From assembly GCF_028554725.1 (NCBI RefSeq), contig NC_071670.1, positions 47,812,501 to 47,876,500 of the forward strand: 64,000 nucleotides of DNA, given 5' to 3'. Position 1 is the first letter of the stretch, and each line of letters starts with the position of its first letter. Positions 58,901 through 64,000 of this stretch are shown piece after piece. The translations under genes were made by a program, and so were the position numbers. The stretch is from Zeugodacus cucurbitae (taxonomy: Eukaryota > Arthropoda > Insecta > Diptera > Tephritidae). The notes under the pieces were generated by a model. That model did no database searches and had not been told where the DNA came from. It saw nothing but the letters and a program-made list of their open reading frames with translations.

Positions 58901-60540
58901 TTAATTTGGATTAAACATAAACAAGAAATAATCACATTAAAACAACAACCCATTGTACAAATTACCACCTGATCCTTCGCTATTCTCATCTTTAGAACAT
59001 TTTATTTACAATTCAAAATCACATTCATTATATTTGTTTAAGCGGCGAAGTGATTCTCATTCAACTCATTGTCAAATCATTAATTTACAAAAATCTGCCA
59101 TTCAATCTCACACACACTCTGTTAATTCACATCAAAGCTAAGAATACGATTTACGGCTACGCAAATGGCTTCTCAATCGCACCCGACACTTAACATTCCA
59201 TACACAATTAAGTACAAGTGGAGATGCAGCAATAAAAGCGAGCATAAACAACGCATTACGCATCCTCAAACTCGCCACTCAGCGGCAACAACACTGCACA
59301 CACCAACAACACCACAACTGCCACCGCCAAATAATCTGTGCTTAATGCCACCTCATTACTGTTAATTGATTTCAATTAAATCAGACACACAACCAGCTTC
59401 AATACAAGCTGCAGGCCGTGAGCTGTGGGCCGAACTGGCCAGCCAGCAGACGGATCTGCGACCAGCAGCAGACAGCAGATAACAGGGCAGACAGCGAATA
59501 ACAACAAAACCAAATGATTGTATTTAAGGCTACAGTAACCATTAATGGCTACAACAAACATGAGAGTAAAAACAAAAGCATTACAACAAAAACATGCCAA
59601 CAACAAAGCAACGCTTGAAAAACAAAACAACATATGAACAGGAAACCGGAAATGTTTATAAATAAAGCAAACATGATTTGGGTTTGCGGCCTGGCGGGGT
59701 GTGGAAGGGATTTGGAGGACAACAGTCTGTCATTGAATCGGCATACGGGTAAGGACAAGGAAATGTGTGCGGACCGCAGTGGCAAACAAAAATAAAAGGC
59801 CAAATTAAAGAGGAGTGCTGGGGAATAGAAAACAAACTGGAAAGTAGCGAGTGGTGGTTTGTTGTTTTTATATAAATTTATTTACCAAATAGTCAGCAAC
59901 CTCATACCGTATCTACAACTCTTAAGCAACTTGCTTAATGTTCCATAATCAACCACCATCTCCCTTCTTTGCTCAAAACCTAAACTTCTTCTACTATTCT
60001 AACGCTTTTTGTTGTCGTGCTTTTTGCGTGCCGCCCTCATAAATTAGCGCATCCTTTCCACACCAAGTTTTCATTCCTTTGAGCTTCTTAACTTAATAAA
60101 AATATACTCCAACTGTTTTTATTACTTTTTTTCTCGCTTTTCTTTAATTCTCACTTGCAACTCCTTTTTGGTGAGTCGTTGAAGTTGATTCTGGTGCACT
60201 TGTTCATGTTTCCGTTGCCACATCCGTTGATTGCCAGAGTCACTGTTGTTGTTTTTCTTGTTGTTGCTGAAGTCAGCTCACTTACAGCTGCTGCTTTGAA
60301 CTTCTTCGTACAGCATTTTAGCGAGTTTTCTTACACCATGCCGGTTATTTCTTTCTGTTTCTGTTTCTGTTGTAGTTGTTTTTGTTTTTGCTTGTTAAGT
60401 GCTGCGGCAAGATTTTTCGGATAAAAGTTAATTACAACCCATTGGTTCAATTTTTTGTGTAATCTTTGTTTTTCAAACTGTGCGAGTAAGCAGTGAATGC
60501 GGTGGAAATAAGGACATTATAGATATAAGTGTATGTATGT
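58901..60540. other. Unique island 16
   Basis: Apparently single-copy DNA with ACAACACCACAACTGCC-type repeats at 59290-59330, CAGCAGACAGCAG at 59464 and GTTGTTGTT runs at 60240-60270. Frames on both strands are short and low in complexity. No gene supported. Confidence 0.4.
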
Positions 60541-61025
60541 GTATGTCTAAGAACATTGAAACTTTTATATAGTATTTGTAATTAGCTGAAGTGCAATTTA
60601 CTTCATTATACTCGTACAATTATGAACTGAGTTTGTATGTTTGATAGAGTTTGCTTGAAAATTTTTGGTGGACTCGTTATTGGTTAAAGATATTTTGAGC
60701 ACTTTTTCTAATGATGATGATTCATATATAAAAAAATCTTGTTATAAACACCATAAGAAAAAATATAACAAACATAGGTTAGAGGCACCTATTTTTTTAA
60801 AGAACCCATTTTATTAACTACCAGGTATGTTTTAGTTGAGCAAATCCTTTTTCTTATGATAACTATGTTCGATAAAAAACTGTTCATAGCTGCTTGGCTT
60901 GAATCGAATATTGTCAAACAAATATAGTACCGTTCCAGAACTGTTAACAGATGTTTAAAAGATACAGAGAAAAATGAAAACAAATTTAAACGGCAAAAAA
61001 CAATAGGATCGGATCATAAAACTGT
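60541..61025. other. AT-rich spacer
   Basis: TGTATG repeats at 60530-60545; otherwise nothing. Confidence 0.3.
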
Positions 61026-61770
61026 TAAAATTGGCTTCAATGCTACTAAGTGGGCTTAAGATCAGGGAATTAGCCGTCGTAAAAACAAACTTTTTAACCG
61101 TTCCGCGTACAATCAGAAATGCAAAACATCTTCAGCGTCTAAAAATTATGAGAAATCCGCGCCTGAATGCGGAAGTGTTCATTCTGACTCGACTCATTGA
61201 TTGGTGTTCACTTGTTTTACTGGTCAAAAACGTTTTAATTTAGGGGGAGCCCATTGTTTTCAATACTATTTTCATGATTTACGTAAAGAAGAAGCCGCCA
61301 TAACAACGCCAACATTTTATAAAACAATAGATTTTATTTTCATAGAACAGAAAATGTGAGGTGAGTGCTTCAAAACAAGGTTGGAATCAGTTTTTCTATT
61401 ATTAAAAGATCGCTGCAGATCTATCCCATTGATTTGTCAACAAGATAATGCCCCGATTCTTAACGCTCGAATAATTAAGTCATTTATTTCTAGTTAAAAC
61501 TATAATATCACGACTTGGCCACCATTTTCTCCAAATCTTAATGTATTTAAAAACGCTTGGAGCTGGCCTTCATGGAAAGTTTATGTTGATGGAAAGCAAT
61601 ACGAATATAAAGAACCATTAATTGTAGCAATTACACTTGAAGTGAGAATTCGCTAAATTACATAGACTCTCTCAATCATTGAAAACGGAACGGATATATG
61701 AAGTTATTGCAAACAAAGGAAGCAGTACACTTTACTGAAAATATTTTTTATATTATGCTAATAAGTCTAA
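61026..61770 (+). pseudogene. Tc1-like transposase relic
   Basis: N-terminal part: MLLSGLKIRELA then a helix-turn-helix-like VPRTIRNAK segment and RNPRLNAEVFILTRLI. C-terminal part: CQQDNAPILNARIIKSF with the catalytic Asp codon at 61444, then TWPPFSPNLNVFKNAWSWP and VYVDGKQYEYKEPLIVAIT. The codon exactly 35 positions after that Asp is AAA (61549-61551), where Tc1-like enzymes have the catalytic Glu (NPIE block): the DD34E triad is broken. A TAA at 61495 and frameshifts further disable it. It ends with MKLLQTKEAVH. Terminal inverted repeats were not located. Confidence 0.8.
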
Positions 61771-62286
61771 TATTGACAATCACTAAAAATAAAAGTAAAA
61801 AAAAAACAATTTTTCTTACAAAAATTAATTACTTTAAGTGCGTCTATTCTCGCAATGGCCTTATTTTAAACTGCTCCAAGAAAATGTTTGAAAAACACAA
61901 TTTCGTTAATTTTTTTTAAATCTTTTGAATATTATCCCTGATATCTCATAACCTTGGATTTTGCATATCCACTTTTTTAATTGAAATCAAAATAAATGTT
62001 CTAAGCTGAATACTATTGTAAGTACGGATGCGTCTAACCTATTGACGAGAAGTATACAACTCAATATAGACTTTCATTGAACGAAGCTTCACCTATTTGA
62101 ATGGCCAACTGATAGCGCCATCTGTGATTATCTAACTTTTGGTTTTGCGAAAGCGATTTAAATCGATATATGAAAACTATCAGATTTTCACACCAATGCA
62201 GATTTTTGAAAACAAAAATTCTCAAACAACAGTTTTTTTCGAGAGTTTTTCATCATTTTTTTTTGAAATATTTGCAGTTCCGTGAA
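61771..62286. other. AT-rich spacer
   Basis: Contains a phrase GCCAACTGATAGCGCCATCTG near 62104 that looks like decayed repeat DNA, unassigned. Confidence 0.3.
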
Positions 62287-62843
62287 TTAGGGGGTTATCC
62301 CATGTGATTTTCTAAATCCCAAATTTTTTTGTTTTATATCATGAATTGCTTTCTTAACACGTCTAGAGTATTATAGTGATTTTTAAAAATTCGAAGTGTT
62401 TTAAAGGCACAGTATTTAGAAGAAGGGGCTGTTCGAAGCGCTCGGTTGAAACTTTGAACGCGTTTTTTACAAAATTGTGTTTTTCAAACGTTCCTCCATC
62501 GCATGTCAAAAACGGCTTGATCGAATGATTTCAAATTTATTGGGTGCACTTAGCACATATAAACGCATGGAACGCTCTTTATTAATCAAAAATTCAATTT
62601 TTGGAATATTCACTTGATCGTTCATGGGGGAAGTGCGAGCCCATTTTATCGAGGCGGGGGTGTTCAGAATCTATGTAATCTATGTTTTACAAAATATTTT
62701 TAGCTTAAAATTTATATTTATACTGTCGAGATATATGTTAATTATTTGATAATAAACTTAAGGCTCTATCTATTTACTGGTCGTAGAGAAAAAATTATAA
62801 AAGCCACTAAAAATCAGACCGTCACCTGGGATGACCCCCTTAA
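62287..62843 (+). mobile_element. TTAA-type MITE, family T2, copy a (best ends)
   Basis: 557 bp. Left TTAGGGGGTTATCCCATGTG, right (read inward) TTAAGGGGGTCATCCCAGGT: 20-base terminal repeats with few mismatches. Interior matches copy b with an internal deletion between TTCAATTTTTGG and the TATTCACTTGATCG block region. No coding capacity. Confidence 0.8.
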
Positions 62844-64000
62844 TAGAGTAGTAGAGCATCAGAGCATCTACATCTACGAACGACCATTTTTATCGATTTC
62901 TTGTATTTTTCGATACCTAAGCCTAAGGAATCGCATCTAGATTTCAGCACCGAATTAGGCCAAGTTCGTCAGATTCACAGAGTATAATGATTCGGCAATT
63001 TATCTAAACATATATATATTAATATCTGTCTTTAGTATTCAAAGTCCTTGTCTACTGATGGAACATTAGTTCTATATTCCAAAGCAGTAGCAATATTTTA
63101 GGAAAAAAAAATCAATTTTTAACGCATTTTCGAAATTACTACATATTTCGGTACTTCGGTAATATGAATAGTCTTATATTTGACCAACTTTCAAGTTGAG
63201 CTCATTTTTTTTTCATTTTCCACATGTTAACCATTCGCTTTCTTTTTAGCTTTCGATAGCTCTCCCTCACAACCACATTCTCCACTTATACTACTTATAA
63301 GCAGACCTATGTATAATGGTAGGAATATTTCAATCACTGTATTTCAATACTGGTCCCTACAATTTTTCTTTCTTGCTCGTGGGAAGCCAATTACATTCGC
63401 GAGAGGAAATTACATAGTGTAATTTTTTAATAAAATCACCTTCTTTATAAAATTTAATTTCAATCACCATCTTTTCAAACTGGATTTGTTTTATAGATCT
63501 GATGACAGTCATGTAATAGGTATATCCCTTCACACTTCATTATATTGACAAATCTCAACCTCTACTAGATCAAGTATTCAAAATGATCTGATTATGAAAT
63601 ATGTATGATGCCTTACTTAGTCAATTTCTCACACATATTCTATTATTTTATTATTAATACGAAAATATAATATAACCTTCCGTAAAATAAACAACCGTAG
63701 AAAAACTCGGTTTCCGATCTTTCTACTTGTACATTTACTTCACATTTACCTTAAATTCATAAACTAATTATATAGAATTGGCTCAACTAAAACTATCTCA
63801 CTTCTTAGTATTCTTCCTAAAAGATAATACCCAAGGCTTTATAATATAAAATATTGAAAATATTATCTCTTTTACTGATGTATCCTCGTCTATGTACCAT
63901 CAAGTATATGATAAAATTGGCAATTTCGATTGAAAGACAAACAGAAATGTGACTTAATAATTACATACATAAATACACAGCATGATCGCTGTAAAGCAGT
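62844..64000. other. AT-rich non-coding DNA
   Basis: Nothing recognised to the end of the window. Confidence 0.3.

Noticed and set aside
1..64000. tRNA genes
   Set aside because: I looked for B-box-like GGTTCRANNCC with a matching A box and acceptor pairing and found no convincing cloverleaf; a covariance-model scan would be decisive.

Overview
The window looks like AT-rich nuclear DNA of a higher fly. The repeat repertoire (DINE-1/Helentron-like elements, a rosa-like mariner, an RTE-type LINE, many small TTAA/TA inverted-repeat elements) points to an acalyptrate and most likely a tephritid fruit fly. That placement is inference from repeat families and was not tested by a search. I see no convincing host exon, tRNA, rRNA or other host RNA gene. 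The window is best read as a gene desert or the inside of large introns. Every recognisable coding stretch belongs to a transposable element, and nearly all are broken.

Layout: sixteen or so islands of higher-GC, CA/CAA/GTT-rich, apparently single-copy DNA (about 2.4-3.4, 5.4-6.2, 8.6-10.0, 12.4-13.2, 17.2-19.0, 21.6-22.9, 24.5-25.0, 27.3-28.3, 30.2-31.6, 35.1-36.0, 37.7-38.6, 41.6-42.6, 46.4-47.5, 50.1-50.8, 54.1-55.1 and 58.9-60.5 kb) alternate with AT-rich blocks that hold the repeats.

Mobile DNA by class. LINEs: one RTE copy with a perfect 13-bp target duplication (14960-16934), a second with an unbroken reverse transcriptase frame (50946-52600) abutted by a decayed third (52613-53637), a tiny RTE tail insertion (20538-20599), and two fragments of an RNase H-bearing LINE (23118-23330 minus, 29395-29945 plus). 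DNA transposons: three rosa-like mariner copies (4348, 37266, 56951), two other mariner fragments (6820, 11700) and a Tc1-like relic that has lost its catalytic glutamate (61030). Helentron/DINE-1-like elements: four good copies (33057, 36052, 45130, 55343) and three pieces of a diverged relative. Non-autonomous inverted-repeat families: a TTAA-flanked group (about ten copies, one nested in another), a three-copy TA-flanked MITE family (13464, 19225, 44645), a 242-bp MITE (19877), and a family with CACAGCC termini (31824, 47915). A foldback-like inverted array of short degenerate units lies at 14030-14890.

The most informative observations are nested insertions whose empty sites can be read from sister copies in the same window (T3 in T2, and a 213-bp CCC...GGG element in the mariner remnant), the shared internal deletion in two mariner copies, and the DINE-1-like anatomy of the 1.2-kb family. 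No gene cluster or defence-like system is evident.
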